This document shows, one piece after another, positions 43,310-51,544 of a DNA stretch of 64,000 nt. The position numbers and the translations under genes are program-made. The notes under the pieces were generated by a model. That model saw only the letters and a program-made list of their open reading frames with translations. It was not told the DNA's origin and did no database searches. Position 1 is the stretch's first letter. The number at the start of each line of letters is the position of its first letter. Origin of the DNA: Lactiplantibacillus modestisalitolerans (lineage in GTDB: Bacteria; Bacillota; Bacilli; Lactobacillales; Lactobacillaceae). The stretch is from positions 50,043 to 114,042 of the forward strand of contig NZ_BJEA01000013.1 of NCBI RefSeq assembly GCF_005405425.1. The letters are read 5' to 3'.

Positions 43310-45124
43310 CTAATTAGTGAGGGGGGCGGGAGCTGGCCGGTCACGGAGCGCCCGTAGTGCCCAGAGAATCGAAACGGTATCGACGACTTCTTGGAGCATG
43401 GCACCAAAGAGCGCGGGAATGATACCAGTACTGGCAATTAACATTAAAATTGTACAAATGGCAATCCCAATCCAGACGGACTGTTTAGCGACCCGCATCG
43501 TATCTTTAGCAATGTACATTGCCGTGACGACCCGACTAAGATCGTCTTTTAAAATGACGACGTCCGCTGATTCACTGGCAGCGGTCGATCCGTGGGCTCC
43601 CATGGCAATGCCAACGTCTGCGATGGCGAGTGAGGGAGCGTCGTTGACCCCGTCACCGACCATGATGACGGGCCGCTGTTCGGCGGGGAGCGCCTTTAAC
43701 CGGTTGATTTTGTCTGCCGGTAGGAGGTCAGCGGCGACGGTATCAATTCCCACTTTTTTTGCAATCCGGTCGGCAATTGCCCGTTGGTCACCAGTCAGCA
43801 TTAAGACGTTTTGAACGCCAGCCTGGTGGAGCGCCCGTAATGTTTGGGCCGCCTCCGGCCGAATGAGGTCAGTAAAAGTAATGTAACCGGCGTACTGGTC
43901 ATTGACCCCAACGTAAATGGCGGTTTGGGCGAGCGGGTGATGAAGCGTGTGGGGCGCAACGAACTTTAATTTTCCCACTTTGACCCGTTGCTGGTCAATT
44001 GTCGCAACGATGCCCTTGCCAGTGACTTCTGATAAATCCTGTGCACGGCTGAGTTGGTGGTCACCCGCGTACTTGACGATTGAGCGGGCGAGAATGTGTC
44101 CCGAGTTTTGCTCGGCACTAGCGGCAAGGTGGAGGAGTTGTTCAGCGGTAAACCCCTTTTGCGGAACGATGCGATTTACCGTTAGCTGTCCGCTGGTAAT
44201 CGTCCCAGTTTTATCAAAGGCCGCTGATTTGGCGGTTGCTAGTTTTTCTAGTACGTTGCCCGTTTTAACAACAATCCCATTGCGGCTCGTGCGACTCATC
44301 CCCGAAACGAGTGCGACCGGGGCAGCCAAAATTAATGGACAGGGTGAAGCAACGACCAGTACCTCTGCAAATCGATGAGGATCGCCACTCAGCGCCCAGG
44401 CAATTCCCGCAATGACGTAGGCGACTAATGTAAACGGGACCGCGTACCGGTCGGCCAGCCGGACGAATTTGGCGGGTTGCGCTTCGGATTCTTTTACTAA
44501 TTTAACTAATTGTTGGTATTGGCTATCACTGGCGAGTTTATCAACGACCATGGTAACGGCGTTATCCCCGTTCACCGCCCCGGACATGACGTCGTCGCCA
44601 ACGTTTTTTTCAACTGGCTTGGATTCGCCGGTCAATGACGATTCGTCAAATAGGGCGCTTCCGTTGATTAAATGACCGTCAACCGGAACGAGTTCTCCGG
44701 GCTTGACGACGAGCTGATCACCAATTCGAGCCTCATCAACGCCAATGTCGACTAACTGGTCCCCGGTTAGCCGGTGGGCGCCTTGGGGTGAATTATCGAG
44801 CAAGGCCTTTAGTTCCGTATTGGCCCGCTTGGCAGCGTAGTCTTCGAGTGAATCGCCCCCGGTAAGCATGATCAGCACGACTAAGCCGGCCCAGTACTCG
44901 CTGACGGCGAGGGTGGCAACGATTGCGGTGATGGCGAGTAGGTCGACCCCGTACTTGCCCGAACGAAGCGTTTTGATCATTTCAATCAGCATCGAGAGGG
45001 CCATAACGGACCCCCAGACGGTAATAATGAGTTGCGCTAGGCTTGCTTGATCAGCACCAAATTGTAATACTAAGGCAATGATTCCGACACTGAGTGTTAG
45101 AATAAGCTTATAATAATGTCGCAT
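43310..45124 (-). CDS. Heavy-metal P1B-type ATPase (SPC motif)
   Basis: A 604-aa pump without an N-terminal HMA domain. Transport motif ASPCPLILAAPVALVSG (SPC, about residue 260) as in P1B-4 (CoaT/ZosA-like) ATPases for Co2+, Zn2+ or Fe2+; phosphorylation site DKTGTIT (about 303); [15 protein letters not shown]. The usual HP dipeptide is replaced (NSGHILARS). ATG at 45124 lies 8 nt after AGGAGG and is preferred over TTG 45127. Co-directional with the small membrane protein at 43112. Confidence 0.88.
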   Translation of the reverse strand: MRHYYKLILTLSVGIIALVLQFGADQASLAQLIITVWGSVMALSMLIEMIKTLRSGKYGVDLLAITAIVATLAVSEYWAGLVVLIMLTGGDSLEDYAAKRANTELKALLDNSPQGAHRLTGDQLVDIGVDEARIGDQLVVKPGELVPVDGHLINGSALFDESSLTGESKPVEKNVGDDVMSGAVNGDNAVTMVVDKLASDSQYQQLVKLVKESEAQPAKFVRLADRYAVPFTLVAYVIAGIAWALSGDPHRFAEVLVVASPCPLILAAPVALVSGMSRTSRNGIVVKTGNVLEKLATAKSAAFDKTGTITSGQLTVNRIVPQKGFTAEQLLHLAASAEQNSGHILARSIVKYAGDHQLSRAQDLSEVTGKGIVATIDQQRVKVGKLKFVAPHTLHHPLAQTAIYVGVNDQYAGYITFTDLIRPEAAQTLRALHQAGVQNVLMLTGDQRAIADRIAKKVGIDTVAADLLPADKINRLKALPAEQRPVIMVGDGVNDAPSLAIADVGIAMGAHGSTAASESADVVILKDDLSRVVTAMYIAKDTMRVAKQSVWIGIAICTILMLIASTGIIPALFGAMLQEVVDTVSILWALRALRDRPAPAPLTN

Positions 45125-45127
45125 CAA

Positions 45128-45789
45128 AAACCCCTCCTATTCAGTTATCATAAAGCACGCTTGTTAAGCTTATAACAAGGATAGCATGAAACGCGCTTAA
45201 TTGAAACAGATAAGAATGATTCTAAAGTGAAAACTTATTGTTACGAAAAACTTTGACTATTTACAGAAAAAAAGGCCATTAAAGCGCTCCCAAAAACCGG
45301 CTGAGACTTGTCATGCTAGGCCTCAGCGGCTGAAAGTAGCTATATTTTACATCTGAATTAATACTAGTATACTAAGGGTTGAGCATCAGATATCAGACGA
45401 AATACTGAAATCAGCATTTGTATAAGACCAGTCGCGCTGTACAAGTGGTAACCCGTTACCCTTGTCGCGTGTTTTTTTGTACCACGAGCAATCAGTTCCA
45501 ACTTGCGGGGGCGATCGTGGGGCTGGTGATTTATCTGATGCATCAAGGGGGTTATCCATTAGCAAGATAAATGTAACCATTAATCGTTACGTGGTGGGTC
45601 AGGGCACTGTCCGTTGGGGACCAGTGCCAATAAGAAACACTAATCAGCTAAAATAAAGATTAACACCAATGCGATTATGCAATTAATCTACAATTTTTCA
45701 ACATGGTGCCATTGGGATTCAACCAACGGAAAGAAGGAAATTCTGCTACTGATTTTGAGTTAGCACAAAAAGAATCTCCGTGGCAAAAC
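45128..45789. other. Non-coding region with hairpins and a possible gene remnant
   Basis: No convincing gene. Hairpins: CCGGCTGAG/CTCAGCGG near 45298-45332; ACAAG-GGTAAC/GTTACC-CTTGT followed by T7 (45440-45478), a terminator candidate on plus; GGCACTG/CCAGTGCC near 45604-45630. The plus frame ending TAA at 45568-45570 encodes the hydrophobic tail LAGAIVGLVIYLMHQGGYPL but has no good start, so it could be a remnant or chance. Confidence 0.4.
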
Positions 45790-45930
45790 CGATTAAACCT
45801 GATTCAGTCAGGGTGTTGAGTGCTCCGGGCCAACCCGGGGGGATGTACCGATTGCTAGTCGGAAATTTACGCGTGGGGACTACCAGCGTTTCGGACGGGT
45901 AGGAAGAACCACGAATTTTATTAATATAGA
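45790..45930 (+). ncRNA. Candidate structured leader of the BCCT gene
   Basis: Consecutive hairpins: CCTGA/TCAGG, CCGGG-ccaa-CCCGG, CCGA/TCGG, ACGC-GG/CC-GCGT and CTACC/GGTAG, all within 140 nt directly upstream of the transporter. I do not recognise it as a known riboswitch class and it has no clear terminator, so regulation is only suggested. Confidence 0.35.
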
Positions 45931-45936
45931 GAGTAT

Positions 45937-47604
45937 ATGCTCAGTAGCAGGTTTATTATTTTAAAAAGTAAGAATATTGATTGGTGGGTCTATTTACCAA
46001 CGATTGGTCTTTTTGCCGCAGCTTCAGTTATTTTGTTAATTGGTGGTCATTCACTTGAAACGAGTTTATCAGGAATCTTAAACTGGTTAACGAATAACAT
46101 GAGCTGGTTGTACATGTCGGTATACGTCATCACTTTTATCTTTTTCATTTACTTAGGGTTTAGCAAGTTGGGTAAAACCAAGCTTGGTGGGCCGAAGGAT
46201 AAACCAGAATTCTCAAGTTTTCACTGGGGGAGCATGGTTTACGCCACGGGGATTGATGCCAGTATTTTAATGCTGAGTATCGTTGATCCGTTACGTTACT
46301 TGCAAAGCCCTTCATTCGGCGCAAAGCCATTTTCAACTTCTGCGTATAACTATGCGCATATGCTAGGTCAATTCAACTGGGGCCCAATGGCGTGGATGAT
46401 GTTCGCGCCGGCCACGATTGCGATTGCCTATGCCATGTATGTTAAGCACGTCAAGGTGCAACGGCTTAGTGCCGCCATTTCTGTTTTAGAAGGTCCGGGA
46501 ACCACTAAACGGATTATTCGGAATTTAATTGACTTCCTCGTAATCATTGGGATTATGGGTGGGGTCGGAACCTCCGTCGGGATGGAAATCCCCGTTATTT
46601 CCAAAGTACTCAGTACCGCAACTGGGATTGCGGATACGATGACGCTCAAACTTGGTTTGTTTGCGTTATTATTCGTTATTTTTGCGGTGGCCGTCTTCAA
46701 TGGTTTGAAGAAGGGGATTGGTCGCCTGAGTTCAGCCCATATTTGGTTAGCGATTGGCTTTTTAATCGTTGTCCTATTAGTCGGGCCAACCCTTTACATT
46801 TTGAATTCGGAAACAAACAGTATTGGTCTGTTTATCAACAAATTTATTAGTTTAAGTACGAACACTGCGCCAAACGGTCAGGCAACTGCGATGCAGCGGC
46901 AAACGATCTTCTATTGGGGCTGGTGGTTATCCTTTATGCCAGTCATGGGCTTATTCATTGCCCGGATTTCACGTGGTCGGACGATTCGTCAGGTCTTAGG
47001 TGGAATGCTACTTTGGGGTTCGCTTGGCTGTGTAACCTTCTACATGATTTTAGGGGGCTACGCACTTTACTTGCAAAAGATGGGCATTGTTAACTTAGTG
47101 CACATTCTAAACACGCAGGGACAGGCCGCCGTTATTGCTGCCGTCTTATCGACCTTGCCATTGAAGATGATCATGCTTGCGCTTTACTGCTTGTCATGCT
47201 TTATTTTCTTGGCAACGACGGTTTCATCGTTTGCGTTTATCACGTCGTCCTTTACTAGTAAGCAATTATCAGCTGGGCAACAACCAAGTCGGTTCAACCG
47301 GATGAGCTGGGTCGTTATCTTCCTACTCTTCTCCCTTGGACTGGTCACGGTTGGGGGCTTTGAATCGATTCAAGCGATTTGTGCCATGTCCGGATTCCCA
47401 CTGACAGTTGTGGCGTTGATTTTACTGTATTCGATTCACCACGACTTAACGACTGATCCGGTTAAGGAAGCTGCCAAGGCAAATGCTAAGGCCGCTGAAC
47501 TGGCTCGCCGCAAGCGTTTAGCGCGGGATGTCGAAATCACGACCAACACGGACTATGCCCGGGAACGTCGAGTTGCCCGTAAATCGGCCCAAGAAACGGA
47601 TTAA
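45937..47604 (+). CDS. BCCT-family betaine/carnitine/choline transporter
   Basis: A 555-aa, 12-helix symporter. Signature FYWGWWLSFMPVMGLFIARI, then SRGRTIRQV, is the BCCT Trp-box and following loop. The periplasmic-side motif GIDASILMLSIVDPLRY and a charged C-terminal extension (about 510-555, RKRLARDVEIT) resemble osmosensing tails. It imports compatible solutes such as glycine betaine under osmotic stress. Its upstream leader is long and hairpin-rich. The start ATG at 45937 has only a weak GAGAG ribosome site. Confidence 0.88.
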   Translation: MLSSRFIILKSKNIDWWVYLPTIGLFAAASVILLIGGHSLETSLSGILNWLTNNMSWLYMSVYVITFIFFIYLGFSKLGKTKLGGPKDKPEFSSFHWGSMVYATGIDASILMLSIVDPLRYLQSPSFGAKPFSTSAYNYAHMLGQFNWGPMAWMMFAPATIAIAYAMYVKHVKVQRLSAAISVLEGPGTTKRIIRNLIDFLVIIGIMGGVGTSVGMEIPVISKVLSTATGIADTMTLKLGLFALLFVIFAVAVFNGLKKGIGRLSSAHIWLAIGFLIVVLLVGPTLYILNSETNSIGLFINKFISLSTNTAPNGQATAMQRQTIFYWGWWLSFMPVMGLFIARISRGRTIRQVLGGMLLWGSLGCVTFYMILGGYALYLQKMGIVNLVHILNTQGQAAVIAAVLSTLPLKMIMLALYCLSCFIFLATTVSSFAFITSSFTSKQLSAGQQPSRFNRMSWVVIFLLFSLGLVTVGGFESIQAICAMSGFPLTVVALILLYSIHHDLTTDPVKEAAKANAKAAELARRKRLARDVEITTNTDYARERRVARKSAQETD

Positions 47605-47626
47605 CTGAATATTTAAAAGACAATTA

Positions 47627-47673
47627 AGCGCACGCCGCTGACGAGTTGAACTGGTCATTCGGGGTGCGTTTTT
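47627..47673 (+). terminator. Terminator of BCCT gene
   Basis: GCGCACGCC / GGGGTGCG stem with T5. Confidence 0.65.
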
Positions 47674-47729
47674 AGTATTTTGGCTACGATTATGAAAACT
47701 ATGGTAAATCTTTACAAAGTGCTTGCATG

Positions 47730-47914
47730 GATTTTACATTCAACCGCTATACTTAGAATTGTTATTTGAGTTAGCCGTTGCAGGTAATGTGGGGATTACA
47801 AGGTTGACGTGAATAATGGTCAAAAGAGTGGGCACAGCCTGAGATTATTTTGATTCAGTGATTACTAAAAAAGGCAAGTTAGCGGATAACAATCCAACGC
47901 TACTTGCCTTTTTT
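47730..47914 (+). ncRNA. Possible small RNA gene
   Basis: TTGCAT (near 47731) and TATACT (near 47756) give a weak promoter with a 19-nt spacer. About 150 nt of non-coding DNA follows, then GGCAAGTTAGCG / CGCTACTTGCC + T6 (47871-47914). The same terminator also serves the convergent gene, so an RNA is only one explanation. Confidence 0.25.
47871..47914. terminator. Bidirectional terminator
   Basis: Stem GGCAAGTTAGCG / CGCTACTTGCC with A- and T-tracts on both sides. Confidence 0.75.
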
Positions 47915-47924
47915 GAGTTTAACT

Positions 47925-48347
47925 TTAAGCGTTACGCTTCTTTTTCGGGTGCGCTTTCTTGCGTGCCCGGAGTTGATCTTTGAAGGCCTCAATCTCAGCG
48001 CTATGCTTAGTGACCCACTCCTTGTAATTTGAATGCGAGTCGGTATCACTAATTTTAAGGCCGGTTTCTAGCCAGAACAGGGCTTCCGTGAGCGACCCAA
48101 AGTTACGAAACCAGAGGGTGTGCCCGTTATCGGAATCCATGGCAACGTACGATTTATAGTGGGGCGTTAAAAAAGTGTGCTTAACGATTTTAAAAGCCGC
48201 CCGGCGCCGCGTTAATTTATAGTCCGGTAAAATGTAACGGCCGGGATGGGTCAAGTGTGGAACGGAATTACGGCGTTGTTCCTTGTATTCCGTCAACATT
48301 TGCTTAGCCTGCTCGGCAGTGATGAGGGTGATATTGAATTTTGGCAT
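47925..48347 (-). CDS. Hypothetical 140-aa protein
   Basis: A soluble, very basic protein (C-terminal RARKKAHPKKKRNA) with YILPDYKLTRRRAAFKIVKH and DSDNGHTLWFRNFGSLTEAL. AGGGAGTTCTG precedes the ATG. No family recognised; the lysine-rich tail could bind nucleic acid. Confidence 0.62.
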   Translation of the reverse strand: MPKFNITLITAEQAKQMLTEYKEQRRNSVPHLTHPGRYILPDYKLTRRRAAFKIVKHTFLTPHYKSYVAMDSDNGHTLWFRNFGSLTEALFWLETGLKISDTDSHSNYKEWVTKHSAEIEAFKDQLRARKKAHPKKKRNA

Positions 48348-48624
48348 GACAGAACTCCCTTTAGTGATGGCAGTTGGTCGAAAACCAACTAACGGTGTGC
48401 TTATACTATTAATGATAGCGCAAACCTAGCAAAATCCGAAATATAAAAACTCTTTCGTTCAATCATTAAGGTTGTAACCAGATTTACTTAAATCGGCGTT
48501 GTTGGTAGCGATTGCGCGCTTTGGCTTTTGAGGTGGTCACTGGGTGGGGGCGGTTAAAATAATTTTACCCAAGGATTGCTTGTGTACAATTGACCAGTTA
48601 AACTAGGAATAAGGGGGTGAATCC

Positions 48625-48867
48625 ATGGCAGAACCATTGAGTGCCTACGAACGGTTTATTCCGGAAGTTGCACCACTTTTAGCGGATACGCCGGACTTAG
48701 CCCAGTTCTTTACCGACTTAACACCAGGTTATCAGCGAGAATGGGCGCGCTTCATTTTTGGCGCCAAGGCGGAAGCAACCAAGCAACGGCACATTGACGT
48801 GATGAAGACGGTCTTTAAGGCCGGTTACAAGTCTAAACGAGCTTATGATAGTCGGCCCAAAGCATAG
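48625..48867 (+). CDS. YdeI/OmpD-associated-like protein (C-terminal domain only)
   Basis: An 80-aa protein. FFTDLTPGYQREWARFIFGA, then KAEATKQRHIDVMKTVFKAG, matches the C-terminal motif of the YdeI/OmdA family (LxPxxxREYxxWIxxAKxxxTRxxRI). Full family members carry an N-terminal DUF1801-type domain, missing here. GGGGGTGAATCC precedes the ATG. Terminator at 48895-48922. Confidence 0.65.
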   Translation: MAEPLSAYERFIPEVAPLLADTPDLAQFFTDLTPGYQREWARFIFGAKAEATKQRHIDVMKTVFKAGYKSKRAYDSRPKA

Positions 48868-48894
48868 TGGGCGCGGCTATATTCCAGTAATTTA

Positions 48895-48922
48895 AAAGGC
48901 GGTCCGGATGGGCCGCCTTTTT
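48895..48922 (+). terminator. Terminator of YdeI-like gene
   Basis: AAAGGCGGTCC-GGAT-GGGCCGCCTTTTT. Confidence 0.8.
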
Positions 48923-48944
48923 GGTGGAAACGGATTTGAATTGA

Positions 48945-49163
48945 ACTGCTTCCTGCGCCTACTACGCTAAGGGCACAATGCCAAAGCCCGGCATCATGCC
49001 CTTAGCTAGGTAGTGCTCAGCATCAACCCGTCGGTCTTCACACTCTAAACGTGCTCAGCCCGAGCTGACCCCTGTGCTTGCTACGCTAAGTCGCCATCGC
49101 AAAGTTCGCGACAACGCCTTAACTAGGCAATGCTCGGAGTCAACCCGCTCGGCCTCACACTCT
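48945..49163 (-). repeat. Family B 3'-UTR element, copy B5 (tandem)
   Basis: On the minus strand, directly from the aldo/keto reductase stop. Unit 1: AGAGTGTGAGGCCGAGC pairs with GCTCGGGCTGAGCAC, TGACTCC with GGGGTCA (one U-G), ending GCACGTTTAGAGTGTGA, which also starts unit 2. Unit 2 has TTGATGCTGAGC, CTAC/GTAG and GCTAAGGGCA/TGCCCTTAGC, then breaks off after GGCGCAGG. Confidence 0.8.
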
Positions 49164-50082
49164 ACGGCAAATCATTCCCCGCCGCCAAATATAAATCATA
49201 CCATTCCTGCCGTGTTAACTCGATTTCAGCTCCCGCCGCATTTTCCCGTAAATGCTTTGGATTCATCGTTCCCAAAATAACCTGGAATTGCGCCGGGTGC
49301 CTCAAAATCCACGCCGTCGCAATCGCCGCCTTGTTTACGTGCTTTTCATCCGCTAAACGCTGCATTGCCGCGTTTAACTCTGGAAACTTGGGATTATCTA
49401 AAAAGATTCCCGCAAAGCTACCATACTGGTACGGCGACCACGCCTGAATAGTCAGCCGGTGCAGCCGCGCGTATTCAATCATTTGACCATCGTGGTCGAT
49501 GCTACGATCATCCTGCATGTTAGTATGGAAACCAAAATCAAGCGCTCCCGTGTGCATCAACCCAAACTGTAACTGGTTAATCATTAAGCGCTGGTTTAAT
49601 TCCGACTGCAATAAATCAACCTGCAACGGATTAAAGTTGGACACCCCAAAGTGCCGCACCTTACCACTGGCCTGAAGGGCATCAAAGGCGGTTGCGACCT
49701 CTTCTGGTTCCATTAAAGCATCGGGCCGGTGAAGGAGAAAGGCATCCAGGTAATCGACGCCTAAGCGCTGTAATTCGCCATCTACGGCTGCGATGATGTG
49801 TTCCTTAGAAAAGTCGTAACGTTTGCCAGGGACGATGCCTCCCTTGGATTGAATATAAAGCTGATCGCGCTGAACGCTGGCTTGTTTTAACGCCGAGCCG
49901 AAGATCTCGGAGGAACGACCACCGCCATAAATATCGGCTGAATCAATGTAATTAATACCTAAATCAACGGCCGCTTCAAGTAATTCGGTGGCCTGGGTAG
50001 TGGTGAGCGCGTCCATCCGCATAATTCCCAACGCAACCGCTGAAGCGGATAGGTGGCTGGCACCTAACTGGATTGTTTTCAA
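49162..50082 (-). CDS. Aldo/keto reductase (YdhF-like)
   Basis: A 306-aa oxidoreductase. Catalytic Asp47 and Tyr52 (NYIDSADIYGGG), Lys80 (YIQSKGG), His118 (FLLHRPD). GVSNFNPLQVDLLQ and the cofactor-site motif VILGTMNPKHLREN fit the YdhF subgroup. The family-typical tail AAGNDLP is intact, so the element after the stop did not truncate it. In the last 219 nt the sense strand has 72 G and 38 C; the 120 nt before that have 31 and 28. GGAGG ribosome site. Confidence 0.88.
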   Translation of the reverse strand: MKTIQLGASHLSASAVALGIMRMDALTTTQATELLEAAVDLGINYIDSADIYGGGRSSEIFGSALKQASVQRDQLYIQSKGGIVPGKRYDFSKEHIIAAVDGELQRLGVDYLDAFLLHRPDALMEPEEVATAFDALQASGKVRHFGVSNFNPLQVDLLQSELNQRLMINQLQFGLMHTGALDFGFHTNMQDDRSIDHDGQMIEYARLHRLTIQAWSPYQYGSFAGIFLDNPKFPELNAAMQRLADEKHVNKAAIATAWILRHPAQFQVILGTMNPKHLRENAAGAEIELTRQEWYDLYLAAGNDLP

Positions 50083-50198
50083 AATATTGAACCTCCCTTA
50101 TGATGTGGTTTTAGTATACGAGTTGTGTTTGAAGCTGTAAACGATTTCAATGTTTTTGGGGGGCTAGCCGGATGCTGCTCAGAGTGAGAATAATTGGG

Positions 50199-50576
50199 TC
50201 TATGATATTTGATGTTGATTTGCTATGAAGGCTGCCAATTGAATTTTCAATCAATTCGTTGTGACTAGCAAAATAGCAAGCAAGATTACGTTAAATTTAG
50301 TAACCGTTCTGCGGAATCAACTTCATTAATTAAGACTTACTAGCGTAACCCGTGAGACTCAATATAAAAGCCAGTCTAGCCAGTAGCGGGTGTAACCATG
50401 GCTCAACTGCGAAATTATTCTTGGCCGGAAGTGGGGTGCTTCCGGCTTAGAATAAGGCTCGAATTTGAGATTGCTCAGTGGTTTTTCTGAGTGAGCTCAA
50501 ATCGATGCCCGCAGTGTTCCAGCCACCCGGTTACACCCGCTGCTGGCGGCAACCTCAACACCAATTGGTATAGAAC
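50199..50576 (+). repeat. Family A structured repeat, copy A4
   Basis: RNA-like strand plus. Terminus TCTATGATATTTGATGTTG at the left and AACACCAATTGGTATAGA at the right. The core helix CCAGTAGCGGGTGTAACC / GGTTACACCCGCTGCTGG contains one U-G. Hairpin CCGGAAG/CTTCCGG within TTATTCT/AGAATAA, and GCTCAG/CTGAGT, are present. It lies in the gap between the start of the minus-strand reductase gene and the 3' end of the large RNA. Confidence 0.85.
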
Positions 50577-50590
50577 CGAATAATTAGGGT

Positions 50591-50649
50591 TCTATAGTGT
50601 TCCAGCCACTCAGTTACGCCCGTTGCTGGCGGCAATCGCAACAAATTAG
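50591..50649 (+). repeat. Terminal fragment of family A adjoining A4
   Basis: TTCTATAGTGTTCCAGCCACTCAG, then TTACGCCCGTTGCTGGCGGCAA: a diverged second copy of the right end (about 55 nt), in tandem just after A4. It joins TTCTATAG directly to an internal position, so it looks like a deletion derivative. Confidence 0.65.
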
Positions 50650-50673
50650 TCCGGAGCCAAAACAAAAAAGGAC

Positions 50674-51302
50674 AAAAAAATAGGGCCCAAGGCTTCTCAA
50701 CTTGAGTCCTACTTATGAGGAATGATCGCAGTTAGCTAGAAAGAACTGTTTAGTACGTTTAATACATTACACCTTCATGCTATTCAATTTTACGCGTGTC
50801 CAACTTCTACGGACTAACCCGTATTTCTTATATACTATCTGCTATAGTCGATCGAAAGTATTTCGTTACTTGATTGCGACTCGTTTAACGGGTTTTAACG
50901 AAAGTCGAATTCGCGTTTAAAACTTGGTAATGTCTTCGTAACAGACATGCACCTCCGTTTAAACTTTTATAACCTGAGTCTACAATGGAACTGTGGTACT
51001 AGTGGAACTGACAACTGGTCATTGGTGACACCTGTTTCCAACTGCAAAGTTTTTCAACTGCTAAGTTAAAATCTGATAGTCGAGCTAATGCCAATTAATT
51101 CTGTTGCGGTTATCGTTTATTCAAGGATCAACGTTCAGTCATCCAACGGTATCTCGCGACAAGCACTGAACCGATAACGCTTAACGATGCTTAAAACGGT
51201 TTCGATAACGACCCAAACGGTAATGCAAGCTGCCTAGCTTTGTGGCGACAGCCGAAACTCATTGAGAAGCTGTTACTAACTGAGGTCTAATTCCTTTCCT
51301 CA
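50674..51302 (-). ncRNA. Large orphan non-coding RNA (about 630 nt)
   Basis: An independent minus-strand transcription unit without any frame above 60 codons. Promoter TTGCAA-17-TATAGT (51337-51309). A perfect cre overlaps the -35. Terminator TAGGACTCAAG / CTTGGGCCCTA + T7 at 50711-50674. Between them are many local hairpins on the minus strand: GTTCAGT/ACTGAAC, ATGTCT/AGACAT, CGACT/AGTCG, ACTAT/ATAGT, TACGG/CCGTA. Size and structure recall large ornate RNAs such as ROOL, but I cannot assign it. Confidence 0.7.
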
Positions 51303-51308
51303 CCATGT

Positions 51309-51337
51309 ACTATAACAGGTTGTGTAAGCGCTTGCAA
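51309..51337 (-). promoter_or_regulatory. Promoter of large RNA with perfect cre
   Basis: -35 TTGCAA (51337-51332), 17-bp spacer, -10 TATAGT (51314-51309). The cre TTGCAAGCGCTTACA (51337-51323, minus) matches WTGNAANCGNWWNCA at every position, so CcpA should repress this RNA on preferred sugars. Confidence 0.82.
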
Positions 51338-51474
51338 CGAAAACACCCCCTTTTTTTAAAACTTAATAATCATAAGTTTTGGCGCTTGAAACGCACCAAA
51401 AAAATCAATGAGTCGCATGAAAGTTGCGGGTTGAAAATTTATTGTGACGAATTCAACAAATTTCCAAGAATTCA

Positions 51475-51502
51475 TTGAATCGTGCTGTCAGCAACGTATA
51501 AT
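51475..51502 (+). promoter_or_regulatory. Promoter of VIT-suf operon
   Basis: TTGAAT (51475-51480), 16-bp spacer, TATAAT (51497-51502). A cre-like ATGAAAACGCTTTAA follows near 51515. The rest of 51338-51544 is AT-rich with no gene. Confidence 0.6.
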
Positions 51503-51544
51503 TAAGACAAGGGATGAAAACGCTTTAACATATGGGAGTGTTGT

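Noticed and set aside
45364..45656. Three overlapping short frames on both strands
   Set aside because: No start signals or recognisable domains; the region is dominated by hairpins and a T-run.
50886..50940. 17-codon frame behind GGAGG inside the large RNA (minus strand, MSVTKTLPSFK...)
   Set aside because: The ATG is only 3 nt from GGAGG and forms part of an ATGTCT/AGACAT hairpin; more likely RNA structure than a peptide.
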